Below are positions 31,122-40,905 of a DNA stretch of 64,000 nucleotides, piece by piece. The position numbers and the translations under genes were made by a program. The stretch lies in NCBI GenBank assembly GCA_035926095.1, contig JAVRQT010000006.1:1054001-1118000 (forward strand). Direction: 5' to 3'. Numbering within the stretch: position 1 is the stretch's first letter; every line of letters starts with the position of its first letter. The notes under the pieces are model-generated. The model searched no databases and was not told the origin of the DNA. It saw only the letters and a program-made list of their open reading frames with translations. The stretch is from Elasticomyces elasticus. Taxonomy: Eukaryota; Ascomycota; Dothideomycetes; Mycosphaerellales; Teratosphaeriaceae.

Positions 31122-34114
31122 TAAGTATTAAGGTATGCGGCGTGATCTCTCATGGGCGTCGTTGTCTCGTGGTGTCTGCTGATGGATGGATTATTCGTGT
31201 CTTCCCCTGGATCTGCTTCCAGCTTTTCGTACGGTGAAGCAGATCGGCCTTGTGACCTTGGGCCAGATGCAGGGTTCGGCTAACGGTGATCTATCCGGGG
31301 ACGCTATGCGGTCATTACAAACAAAGAACTCGCACTTCAAGACCCTCCTCGATATTGATATGGTGTGCGGCCGCCAGACGACGATGGTGGTCGGACAGAA
31401 GAAATCCAGATAGTGCTGACGGTCGAGGGTGCTCATAGAAGTGCTCGTTTACCACCGAACAATACTGCTGTGGGTCCAGGAGGGCATTATTTTCGGCCTG
31501 TTAGTCAAGCCCTTTCTGCTATCCGCCCGCCAATACAGAATGCGGGGCCTCGTCGATTGCGCACCTGCTGTGCGACAAAGGAACGGGCTCTCCCAGCACT
31601 GCTCCATCGCAGCATTGAGGTGCCCATCGGATGAGCGCCCTCGTCAACCACATGAGGTGGTGCTTGGGGGTGGAGCATCGGTGCAGGCGGAGAGGTACGT
31701 ACCGTTACGCTAGAAGAAACCCGGAACTTCAGAAGGATTCGATCTCCGCCTCCGCGGTCTATCCTCCCCCCTAGCCGGCAGAATCTGTGCCTTCGTGCCT
31801 TCTCTTCTGGGTAAGAACATCTACCGCAGGATTTTCAAAGCACGCACGGGCAACCCACCAAGACTCCCTCTCAATAATGAGGCAATAACGGCAACCTTGC
31901 TCGCGATCGAAGTGAGCCACGTTCCCCGAGCTTACCAGCTTCCTCCGCATTCCGTTCACCGTTATCATGTACCAAATGCACCCTCTCGAAGGCCTACCCA
32001 ATGGTAACGAGGTTATTGCTGCTGGGTATCACCCACCGTGCTGACCACAAGCTACCTACCACTCACGGACACTGTCCTGATAAGAAGTACCAGCGGGCAA
32101 GGTAGCAATGAATCTTACCTGGACTTCAACCTGGCTCACATCAAGGAAGGGACATTCATGTGCATGGCAAGTCGGTCCGCCGACCTGCATAAAACCTCCG
32201 TCTGGCACTGCAGCTCAATCTAGCTGCAGCGGCCTGCCGGCAGAGCTTCTTGAGCTACTTCAGCGTGGTTGTATATCGTTGCAGCAGATCGGTAGGTTCA
32301 CGTCCGTCTATAGATGCTCACTCCTGCTCACAGTCAGATGGCCTGAGCTGGGCCCAGAACGCGAGCTCACGTCGTACTCAGCCAACAAAGCTATCTGCCA
32401 AGCCATCAACATCTCCACCAGAGCAGACGCCTCCATCCATCAGAGCAAGACGCAATCTTTGGCTGCGATTAAGCAATACTCCAACGGTCCACCTTTGCTC
32501 CAACAGCATGGGGATGCTCCACAGTACTTATAGACCGCACGCGCAATCAGCGTGCTCTCACAGGCCACGATCCCCATCCTTAGAGTGGAGAGACCAATGG
32601 CAGCTCTCGTGAAACCACGCTGAGATGCGCTCGAGCGCATAGCGTCCTTCAACAACATCAGCGTCTGGACCTCCAACGTGCTATCCCGTAGAGACCCGCG
32701 AGCCACGGGCCACGCAGGTGCGAACGCAAACTGGAAACTCGGAACGCTACCGAGTGGACCCGAGTCACTTCACGCCATCCTTTGCAACGTCCTACGGCGA
32801 GTACGGATGCCAAGGAGATATGAAAGCGTACCTGCCTCATTCGACGAAAGCTAGATGTAACAGCAATCCATACCTTGGGTCAAACACGGCGCTGTGCGAA
32901 GCGGTGGTACTATATCGTACCGGTGTAGCTCATCTATTCAGCTCAATTGCCGTGTCGCCAAGTCGCTCGGACGGCTTGTCGTGCATTGTACTTGATACAC
33001 CATGACAACCGAGTGCGCCCCGAGACTGATGCCGGATAGCATGTTGACCTCGAGAGGTGCGCTGAATAGGTACAAGTATTCTTCCGGAGCGCTCTTCGTC
33101 CCGTGTTGCGCCGCCCACGTGCAGCAATGGCGTCTGTCAATGCGCCTAATCATGCAGGATTGGCGAACTGCGGCATTATGTATCGAAGTATACTTGGCGT
33201 GGTGCACGCCTAAGTTATCATATTTACGAGGTATACGAATCTCAACAAATGCTACAATGACTGTCTAACGTCAAAAAGCGAATACGACGACTCCATGCTC
33301 ACCACTGGCTTCCTGCGCATCTTTACAACGACCAAGAGAGCTCTAGCTGTCCTGCCGTTGCACCTAAGTTCGGCCCCTGGACCGAGTCACGCCAGATCTT
33401 CACATGCAAGTCACACAAGCGATGCAAACACCCATGGCTGTGGATCTGTGGCTTGCAGATATGCACGAGCAGCTGCCGTACAGTGCAGCACAAGTGCCTA
33501 ACACCCTCGACACCCACAGGGTCTCTTATCGCTATGACATTGGCTACACGGCCGATTCATGCAGACGTTGACCCTTCGTGCTCTCTGGCAGTTTCGCGGA
33601 CTCGGGGACATTCGATCTCGCACGGGAGACCTTCCCCACGACTGGGCTGCGTGCAGTGCGTTCCGGAATCGTCCGATGTTTGTATGCTGCCAGCTTGGAG
33701 GCATTCGACCTCTGGACGTCGGCTGCTCTCCGGATACCCGAGACGAGCATTGAGCGTCAACGTCACGCAGAGAGTGCGGCAGTGCATGTGCTCGAGGCTC
33801 GGAGAGCGGAAAGCACACCGTGGGTTCGGGGGCCTGCTGTTATCGTACACTCGGCGCAAGGCGTGCCAGTTCCGTGGGCTTTCATGGCACTCGAGGAGTG
33901 AACGTCATGCTCAACAGCGCGTGAGCGACCACCGCTCTAACAAAAAGTCGACAACGACATTGGTTTTGGTCGAGTGATTCGCAATGACGCCTCCAACGCC
34001 TCTGTCTGTGGACGCCATCTCCGAAGCACAAAGCTGTCTCCAGTTGCGATGGCGTGATACATCAGTGCGCGTAGGTAGACTGAGCGCCACGAAGACCCTC
34101 ATATTGCAGTCTTA
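31122..34114. other. 3-kb gene-poor stretch
   Basis: The longest stretch without a recognised gene. Around 33450-33980 several frames on both strands are open at once, reflecting low stop density and not a particular protein. No RNA gene, no long repeat and no transposase or reverse-transcriptase motif seen. Confidence 0.45.
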
Positions 34115-36175
34115 TTAGTCCCTTCTCTGCTGCTGCTGCAACCTCTGCACCAACCCCTTCATCCCTCCCCAAGCCTCACCCCTGCCCTCAACACCGCCAA
34201 GCTCCCTCCCAACCTCGAAGACCGTGGCCACGCCCTCCAGACCCCCCACCGCAACTAGCTTACCCTGACCCTTCTCCCACGCCAAGCAATTGAGAGACTT
34301 CAGTCCTCCCAAACCACCCACAGCACCACCAGGCATCTGTGCCGCACTCTCACTCTTTTCACCCGGGCGCGCCGAAGCAACAGGAACTTCCGTAGACACC
34401 AGAAGATCATAAACATCTAGCACACCTGCCCCATCCACACAACCAAAAACACTCGGCCGCGTAGGACTCCATCTCACATCAAACACAGTATCCTCTCTCT
34501 GAATCTCAAGCAAAGGCTGTACGGACTCTGCGACTCCTCCCGCCTGCCCACTACTAGCACCACTACTCGCGCCGCCCGTCCCAGCTTTAGCGCGCCAGAT
34601 CTTGACGCACCAGTCCATGCCCGAGCTGACGAAAAGATCGCCGAGATCGACTTTTCCGCGAGCGGGGTGGAAGTCGACGGCTGTGACTGGGGCTCCGTGC
34701 CCGGCATAAGCTGTCCGGGCGTCGACACCTGCTTTCGCTCCTGCGCGGTCGTAGCGGTGAATTGGCAAGATTCCGCCTTGCTCTGTGCCGGCCAAGAAGT
34801 ACGTGGGATCACTGGCTGGGAAAGAGATGCATGTAGGCGCCACGTCGTCTGTTTTATAGGCTGACTTCGAAGGTGAGGTGAGTTCCAGGTATTCTTGCGG
34901 CTGCGTAAGCATATCTGTCGACCACGCACACACCACGCCGTCTGTGCTGATGGACATGATGGATGAGGCATTCTGGGTGCCTGTTACTGCCAAGGAGTAT
35001 ATGGGGTGTGCATGTCCAGTCCTTCCGCCGGAAAGTGGCGTCTTCTGCACAGGCTCGCCAGTCCGCTGGTTCCGAGCCCGGACGTCCCAGAGACAGAGCT
35101 GGCCGCTGTAAGTTCCTCCCAAGATCAGTGAAGGATGGAAAGGGTGAAATAGGCAAGTGAGTAGATCCGAAGTAGCGGTGAGGCTGTACTCTGGTCTTGA
35201 CTTGAGATGCGTATTCCAGACATTGAGCAATCCAGGTGGCGTGTGAGGAGCTGCCTGTGACTTTGTGTAGCTCGCGCACAGCAGTTCTGGGTGCTTAGGC
35301 GAGAAGTCGAGGTGGGAGAGAATACGATTCGTACCCATCTCTGGTGTTAGAGGGAAGGAAGCGATCTCCTTGATACGGCGACCTGACCTTCCGGTGAAGT
35401 CGTCGTCGTCGTCGTCAGTAGGTCGTGATTGTAGCGCATAGTCCGTCAGGAGATCGTACTCCTCGTCCAGCGCGCGCTCGATGACTTTACTACTGCGAGA
35501 GACAAAGTCCAGGAAGTCTGCGGAACTAGTCACGGCATTGATCTCTTCAGGCGCAAGTGGTCGTATGGGGAAGCGCTCTACAGCAGCATCTGTTGGTTCG
35601 TCGAGCTTGAGAGCACGTAATTCCTCCTCAATTTCCTGACGCAGGCGCTGGCGGATAGTCTCTTCTTCGAGCTCTCGTTCTCGCCCGCTCAGCTTGCGTC
35701 GCCGTCGTGGCCGATCAGCCTCGTTCACAAATTCACCATCGCTGGGACTTTCCGATTCCCATTGTGCTGAGGTTTGGACGCCTTTGCTGTAAGTGATGAC
35801 TTCAGGGCGAGACTCGACTGGAATCTCATAAACAGTCGTGAACTCAGCGAATCCTAGGGTTTGAGTCTCGGTTCCTGCATCCTGATAATGTGTCGTCCTC
35901 TCACCGCTGTCACGTTTGCCAGGACTACGGGACGGCGTAGCGGCTCCAGAACTCGAGGTTGGCCTGTCCGGGATGAGTGAGGAGATCAGTTGGTCGATAT
36001 CCGCTTTGGACTGTGTAGATCTGTGTCGAAGAGGCGATGACTGGGCCAATTCCGAGAAATCTATGCTTTGGCGACCTGTGCTATCCTTCGTCCTTAGTTC
36101 TCGTTGCCTTTTTAGCTCTGCGAGCTTAGCACGCTTTGCGGCTATCTCGTCTTTGCGTGACTGCAGTGAAGACAT
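34115..36175 (-). CDS. Cytoplasmic dynein 1 intermediate chain
   Basis: Single exon, 686 aa. The N-terminus MSSLQSRKDEIAAKRAKLAEL is the charged helix that binds dynactin p150 and NudE. Two dynein light-chain LC8-type sites follow (ETQTLGF and KGVQTSA, about residues 105 and 134). A conserved linker region (LALKLDEP...FLDFVSRSSKVIERALDEEYDLLTDY) precedes a WD40 propeller (from about 250), e.g. HLDFSPKHPELLCASY, DWCVKIWRA and FDVRWSPTRPSVFG. It joins light chains and heavy chain in the minus-end motor complex. It is divergent from the ATP synthase e gene with 288 bp between starts. Confidence 0.95.
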   Translation of the reverse strand: MSSLQSRKDEIAAKRAKLAELKRQRELRTKDSTGRQSIDFSELAQSSPLRHRSTQSKADIDQLISSLIPDRPTSSSGAATPSRSPGKRDSGERTTHYQDAGTETQTLGFAEFTTVYEIPVESRPEVITYSKGVQTSAQWESESPSDGEFVNEADRPRRRRKLSGRERELEEETIRQRLRQEIEEELRALKLDEPTDAAVERFPIRPLAPEEINAVTSSADFLDFVSRSSKVIERALDEEYDLLTDYALQSRPTDDDDDDFTGRSGRRIKEIASFPLTPEMGTNRILSHLDFSPKHPELLCASYTKSQAAPHTPPGLLNVWNTHLKSRPEYSLTATSDLLTCLFHPFHPSLILGGTYSGQLCLWDVRARNQRTGEPVQKTPLSGGRTGHAHPIYSLAVTGTQNASSIMSISTDGVVCAWSTDMLTQPQEYLELTSPSKSAYKTDDVAPTCISFPASDPTYFLAGTEQGGILPIHRYDRAGAKAGVDARTAYAGHGAPVTAVDFHPARGKVDLGDLFVSSGMDWCVKIWRAKAGTGGASSGASSGQAGGVAESVQPLLEIQREDTVFDVRWSPTRPSVFGCVDGAGVLDVYDLLVSTEVPVASARPGEKSESAAQMPGGAVGGLGGLKSLNCLAWEKGQGKLVAVGGLEGVATVFEVGRELGGVEGRGEAWGGMKGLVQRLQQQQRRD

Positions 36176-36463
36176 TTTTCTCGGTGCATGAGCTCCAGGG
36201 GATGTGGCAGCAAGGAGACGCGAACGAACGCGTTTGATATGGGCAGTCTTGGTAGCAAAGGTCGAAGTCGAGGTGTCAAGAATCGAAGCCGGTCAATTCC
36301 GCGCGAGCTGTCCGACTTCGAGAAAAGGTACAGCTCCCAACCACGTCCATATCACACGCCAACACTGCCATTGAACCCCCTCCACCAGCTCTACAGACCA
36401 CTCTACGCCTAACAACCCATTGGCGCATACACAGCTACCCTTTTCACCAATCTTCCGCCCACA

Positions 36464-36862
36464 ATGGCCTCCTCGGGGGTGAATGTACGCCTCCGACAGT
36501 CGCCGCGACGACAAGCAGAAAACTAATACAAAATGACCAGGTCCTCCGATGGTCCGCGCTCGTCTTCGGTGTCTTCTACGGCTTCTCCCACCAAAACGCC
36601 ATCTACAACAAAGACAAGATCGTGGCTTCGCAGCATGAATGGGACCGCAAGCAATCGCTCATAGATCAGGCCAAGCAGGAGTGGAGGAAGAAGAACGACC
36701 CGAGTAGTGGGAAGAATGGCGGTGAGTTGCAGTTATACGCGCGGGAATGGTGGGAGGGACGTTGAGCTGATTGTGTTGTGTATAGTGATCTCCGACCCCG
36801 AGAACCCAAAATTCGATCTCGAGGCCTACCTTAATGATGTGCATGCGCGAAATGGTGCTTAG
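36464..36862 (+). CDS. ATP synthase subunit e (inner-membrane dimerisation subunit)
   Basis: Three exons, 36464-36484 (21 nt), 36541-36721 and 36786-36862; 279 nt, 92 aa. It begins MASSGVNVLRWSALVFGVFYGFSHQ. The segment VLRWSALVFGVFYGF is the single membrane span with the GxxxG-like G-V-F-Y-G motif used for ATP synthase dimer formation, followed by a Lys/Glu/Gln-rich soluble helix (HEWDRKQSLIDQAKQEW). Introns start GTACGC and GTGAGT and end CAG and TAG. Length and motif match yeast Atp21/Tim11. It was not visible as a single open frame. Confidence 0.88.
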
Positions 36863-37135
36863 AAGATGGTGGTGGATGCGAGTGTGTCGTAGAGGAGAAT
36901 ATTCAAAAGCCGGTAGAGCCGACAGGCACGAGGGTGAGGCAGGAGCAGTGGCATGGTGACAGGCACGCCACCTGAGAGACTGCGTCCGAAGGGATGTTTA
37001 GAGCTGTGTGTGTATATACGCCCCTGTATACTACTGATGCGTGTTTACCATTAGGCCTTTGAGCACACTGCCTCCTCCGCTACATTTGCTCGACAAATAC
37101 AAGCGCAAGCCGGAGGACAGCAAAACATTAACTTC
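36863..37135. other. Intergenic, no gene seen
   Basis: 3' flank of the ATP synthase e gene; an A-run at 37122-37125 (TTTT on minus) follows the tRNA-like element. Confidence 0.4.
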
Positions 37136-37239
37136 TGGACGCAGATGGATTCGAACCAACGTCGCGCTCGCCCGCTTTACCGTGACCTTTAACCCGCATG
37201 CAGCATGAAAGCGTATCTTGCCCTTGAGACCATACGTCC
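37136..37239 (-). ncRNA. tRNA-like locus (A and B box, paired acceptor), identity unresolved
   Basis: Minus strand: acceptor GGACGTA pairs fully (one G-U) with TGCGTCC, followed by A. D arm GTCT/AGAT with loop CAAGGGCA and T arm GTTGG/CCATC with loop TTCGAAT are present, so both pol III promoter boxes exist. A TTTT run lies 11 nt downstream. The part between D and T arms is about 30 nt too long: CGCTT pairs with AAGCG (then a class II-like variable arm GCG-AG-CGC) or with GAGCG, and in neither case does position 33 hold T. It may be an intron-bearing tRNA, a pseudogene or another pol III RNA. Confidence 0.4.
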
Positions 37240-37757
37240 ATGATGGCATGGTACACTTCCAGCAGTATACTGTAAAGCTATACATACTAAGCCGCATAAT
37301 AGCCGAGCGAGGCGCAGAGATGTGAAGTGTACGGGGCAGGGTCAGAGAGACAGTTCCAGGAAAGGGGGCACTCTGATTTTGGAAGAAGCTGGACTCGTGC
37401 ATACTGCTGGTAGGTTTCTATTGTTGTACCTGAATACGACACGACCCTTGCGATATGCGCAAGGACTGAAGAATCATGGCTCGATAGTTGCAAGCATGAC
37501 TTGAAGTGCAGCGAAGGATTGATCTTCGAGCGAGGGAAGATTCAAGTCAATATTGCGCACGCCCGCTGCACAGGTACTGGTCAAGATCAGAGCCGAACCA
37601 ACATGGGACGATTCTACACGTCGCTCCGGACCATGAAGCAGTAGCTCGTGTCTCGATCCTTTTGTTGCTTGTGAACGTGTGAGATTTCGATGAGCTTCGT
37701 TCATTGTCTCACGCGCGAGCAGAGTGAAGTGATGCAACGTCAGCAAAAAGGAAGTTT

Positions 37758-37906
37758 TGGGCGAAGATGGATTCGAACCACCATCACACGCGGTATTATG
37801 GTCGAAGAGTATCCCCACTTAAAGCCATTCCCCGCAGGGTGCTGGCTTCTGTGAGGTACTACCAAGACCTATACTGGTGTATCTTACCACTTGAGACCAT
37901 TCGCAA
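37758..37906 (-). ncRNA. Second tRNA-like locus related to the first
   Basis: Minus strand: AATGGTCTCAAGTGGTAAGAT forms the same D arm (in part) as the locus at 37136-37239, and GGTGG/CCATC with loop TTCGAAT the same T arm, ending TTCGCCC-A. The acceptor 5' strand TTGCGAA pairs at only five of seven positions. About 80 nt too many separate the arms, with no GT-AG intron that restores a cloverleaf. A TTTTT run follows at 37745-37749. It is probably a degenerate or interrupted tRNA copy. Confidence 0.35.
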
Positions 37907-38485
37907 TGAACTCGCGATTATAGAGAGTATATAACCTGCTGGACAATCAGCCGCGGAGGAGCCGGTGGACATCGACTGCTCTGTCAGACCGCACCTTCCC
38001 CAAAAGAACGACTTTACAAAGACGAGCTGATCCAACATGACACGAGGGGCCTGTCAATTGCACATCTCCACCACGGCTTCAGGGTATACTGAAGGCAAGG
38101 TGAAGGAAGCAGGGCAGCATCGGACAAGAAAGATGCACACGTCAACGTCCCCCTTCATTCCCTTCAGTTCGTGTTGGGGTGTCCACCCACCATGTGGATG
38201 AGCCACGCATCAGCTCACTCCGCTAAGCATTACCAGCCAAGCTCTTCACTTGGGAGCACGGGAGTATACCTCTAGGAAATCGTGCTTTAATCTCCAACAG
38301 TGGCATGTGCGCACCTGACAACTATGCAAGCTCGCTCGGACATCTTTCAAGACAAACCAACACACAATTAACGCCAATTTGATCCTCCTCGTTGCTAATC
38401 TGATTGCCATAATGGCCGACCACTCCATCTCTGATCAATGTTGTTCTGGCCAGGAACACATCATACATCCCCAAACTGATGGTAT
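37907..38485. other. Intergenic, no gene seen
   Basis: No coding frame or RNA gene recognised. Confidence 0.4.
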
Positions 38486-38938
38486 ATGATCGCGGCAGAG
38501 GCAAAGTACCTGCGATCCTGCTGGGAATGGCGCGGTTTCAAGGGCGAAAGCAACCCCCGGAGGCGAGGGCGCGTGACGATAGACCGTGGCGCTTGTCACG
38601 AAGCGGACACTGATAAATTGCAGCCAAGCAGCGACAGCTCCAGCGCCGACGACAACTATGTAGAAGAAAGTGAAGAAGCGGAGAGTAAGGATGAGGCGCC
38701 TGAGCCGGCAAGAAGGAAGCAGAAGCTGTATTCGGGAATACAGCTGCAGGTTGAAGTTCGGATGGTTGGACGAGGGATTCCACATTCCTCACATCTGCTT
38801 TCAGACTCCCGCTTGACTTCGGAAGGGAAACAAAGACAAGTCACCTCAGCGTGCAACAAAGGCAAATCGCTGAGGTTCCATGATGACGGCGGTAACCATG
38901 AGGTGGCTTTGTGCCCAAGCATACCGCGCTCCACATGA
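38486..38938 (+). CDS. Hypothetical ORF (doubtful)
   Basis: 150 codons, open but with no recognised domain; the centre is acidic (EESEEAESKDEAPEPARRKQK, in part). It may belong with the next ORF as an upstream exon, since an AG acceptor (GCATAG, just before 39069) opens the next frame. Listed only as a possibility. Confidence 0.2.
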   Translation: MIAAEAKYLRSCWEWRGFKGESNPRRRGRVTIDRGACHEADTDKLQPSSDSSSADDNYVEESEEAESKDEAPEPARRKQKLYSGIQLQVEVRMVGRGIPHSSHLLSDSRLTSEGKQRQVTSACNKGKSLRFHDDGGNHEVALCPSIPRST

Positions 38939-39068
38939 TGGGTCTTGCGAGCCGGAACCGGGACTGCAGTACAATCAGCATATGCCGCCGTGGGCGAGGA
39001 GAGTAGAGACGACATATCGCTACTACAGATAGCATGAGCTTACTCGATCATTGCTGAAGGCATAGGAG

Positions 39069-39530
39069 AAATTCGAGCCCTGGTTGAAAGTCATTGATTG
39101 GAAGCCACAAATCGGTATTTGGATCATCCCACACAGTAAGCACAGCATGGAGCAGCTAGGAGGCGACTTCGACTTCGGCAATGTGCCTATGTGCATAGTC
39201 ACAGATTACGATGCCATGCTCGCCACGGACAAGCTCACGAACAAACCTGTCAGCTCCTCCGACAGCACATCCTCCATCACCGGCAACCGACAGGGCGTCT
39301 CCACAACCACGACGTCCATCTCCTCCGCAGCCAGCAGTGGCCTCAACCAAGCCCAGCAATGGTCAACAGGCTTCGCTGACGTGGCCGACGCCCTCTGGAA
39401 CCGCATGACAGGCAGCATGCGGCAGAAGCTGCGAGAAGCGTGTGTCGAGGTGCTCAGGCGTACAGACGACGCCAGCGACGAAGAGAAGGTGGCCTGGATG
39501 TACGATGAGGATGCCAGGTTCCTCGATTGA
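39069..39530 (+). CDS. Hypothetical protein, 3' exon
   Basis: Unrecognised. The frame opens after a stop at about 39064 with EKFEPWLKVIDWKPQIGIW, has no ATG until 39148 and ends at 39530. The start of the frame looks like sequence after an intron acceptor (CTGAAGGCATAG), so an upstream exon is likely, perhaps the short MPPWARR reading near 38980. The conserved-looking start (WKPQIGIWIIPHS, GDFDFGNVPMCIV), a Ser/Thr-rich centre and a helical end with DDASDEEKVAWMYDED suggest a real coding exon. Function unknown. Confidence 0.4.
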   Translation, partial: KFEPWLKVIDWKPQIGIWIIPHSKHSMEQLGGDFDFGNVPMCIVTDYDAMLATDKLTNKPVSSSDSTSSITGNRQGVSTTTTSISSAASSGLNQAQQWSTGFADVADALWNRMTGSMRQKLREACVEVLRRTDDASDEEKVAWMYDEDARFLD

Positions 39531-39568
39531 GTTGAATAGAAGGGTATAACAAAATATCCCTCGGCCGC

Positions 39569-40267
39569 CTACCGCAGTACTTTCCCTCTCAGGCTCGTCT
39601 CCATAAGCAGCTTATCGTATTGCCCATGTAACCACTGTATCCACGGGCCCATTGGCTCATCCAAAACCTTGCCCGCCTCTGGTATCGCTACTCCATTGTA
39701 GAATACACTTTTTAGTCCGAATTCTGCCACGCCTTCCGCCTCCTTGACCTCAGCAACCATCTCGAACAGTCCGTCACTCTCCCTGACATCCAGGTTCCGT
39801 GGCGAGTCTCCACATCGTACAATGATCGAAGTAGGAGTCCGCGACACAACCTCAAAGTGATCCGTGATCTGCGTCCCAACCTCATATTTGCTCGTCTGCA
39901 AATCCTTGCGATCCCATGTCTGATGCGCAGTCTCAGGCCCACGGTACTTCTTCTCCAGAAATCTTCGCTGGTACGCGTAGCCCAAGCCACCCCAAACGCC
40001 TTGACAGAAAGCCTCGACTAGCCTCCCGTCCTCACCACCTTCCAACAACTCAGGCTTGATCTTCTTCAGCTGTACCCTTCGCACGCATATGTCTTGTGTG
40101 ACTGGGTTGTTGCTCGGGTTGTAGCGCGCAAAGAGGGTGTGGTTGAAGATGTAGTCGGATTTTGGTATATCACGCATGGTGCACTGGCGGGTCAGGAGGA
40201 GCCATGATGCTGTAGTTGCGAGGGAGCCGTAGCCGGCTATGGCGAAGGTGGTTCGGAAGATGCCCAT
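39569..40267 (-). CDS. Uncharacterised fungal membrane-anchored protein
   Basis: Single exon, 232 aa. A short N-terminus and one hydrophobic segment (TFAIAGYGSLATTASWLLL) anchor it. The body has conserved-looking blocks: DYIFNHTLFARYNPSNNPVTQDICVRRV (in part), FCQGVWGGLGYAYQRRFLEKKY, ITDHFEVVSRTPTSIIVRCGDSPR and a final amphipathic helix WIQWLHGQYDKLLM. I recall similar proteins of unknown function in other filamentous fungi but cannot name a domain. It is tail to tail with the previous ORF (38 nt). Confidence 0.7.
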   Translation of the reverse strand: MGIFRTTFAIAGYGSLATTASWLLLTRQCTMRDIPKSDYIFNHTLFARYNPSNNPVTQDICVRRVQLKKIKPELLEGGEDGRLVEAFCQGVWGGLGYAYQRRFLEKKYRGPETAHQTWDRKDLQTSKYEVGTQITDHFEVVSRTPTSIIVRCGDSPRNLDVRESDGLFEMVAEVKEAEGVAEFGLKSVFYNGVAIPEAGKVLDEPMGPWIQWLHGQYDKLLMETSLRGKVLR

Positions 40268-40905
40268 AACTGCGAATATGTGTATGAAGAGTGGTGTTGT
40301 TGATTAGACGAGATGTGAACTGTTCGGAAGGAGCTCTGCCGAGGCCAATGGCAGCGGTAAATAACGGCAACGGACAATACATGCCTTGATGAGAGTATGT
40401 ATTGCTGTACAATGAGAATACATCTGTAACTCCTCATTTGGTCAACGAGACAGAGGCTACGCCGTACGCTCAAACCGACTGACGGACCAGCTCATCCTGG
40501 CTCTCCTCATCTTGTTCCGCATCTGGGTTATCGTCGGGTACCGTATATTGTGACGACAGTCACAACCAACGTGTGAACTCGTGATGCAGAATTTAACTTG
40601 AATCCCCTTGTTGCGAGAAGCAGGGACAAGATGCACGATCCTTCTTCAGGCTTAAATGTTGCATCCTCGATCGTACTCAACCCGAGAGCTCACCAGAGAC
40701 TTACACCGTTCGAAGCTACCTTTGTTGGTGTGTCCAGAGGGTCGCGGATAAGCGCGTGATCGTCAAAAATCCGGCGTCGCCGAATGACTCTAGCCTGCGG
40801 ACGTAAACGCATTCCCGAACTCCATGGGTATGTTGCATCTGTACAAGTCCTGCAAACGTCCCTGTTTTCCAGCAGTAAGACTCGAGACACTCACCAACGC
40901 AGCCG
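40268..40905. other. Intergenic, no gene seen
   Basis: About 640 nt between two minus-strand genes; no supported frame. Confidence 0.4.

Noticed and set aside
31700..31800. Possible tRNA or 5S-like piece (GATCGAATCC on the minus strand)
   Set aside because: Only a B-box-like match; no D arm, acceptor pairing or 5S internal control region.
33450..33980. Several overlapping long frames in most reading frames
   Set aside because: Simultaneous openness in many frames shows low stop density, not coding; no domain in any of them.
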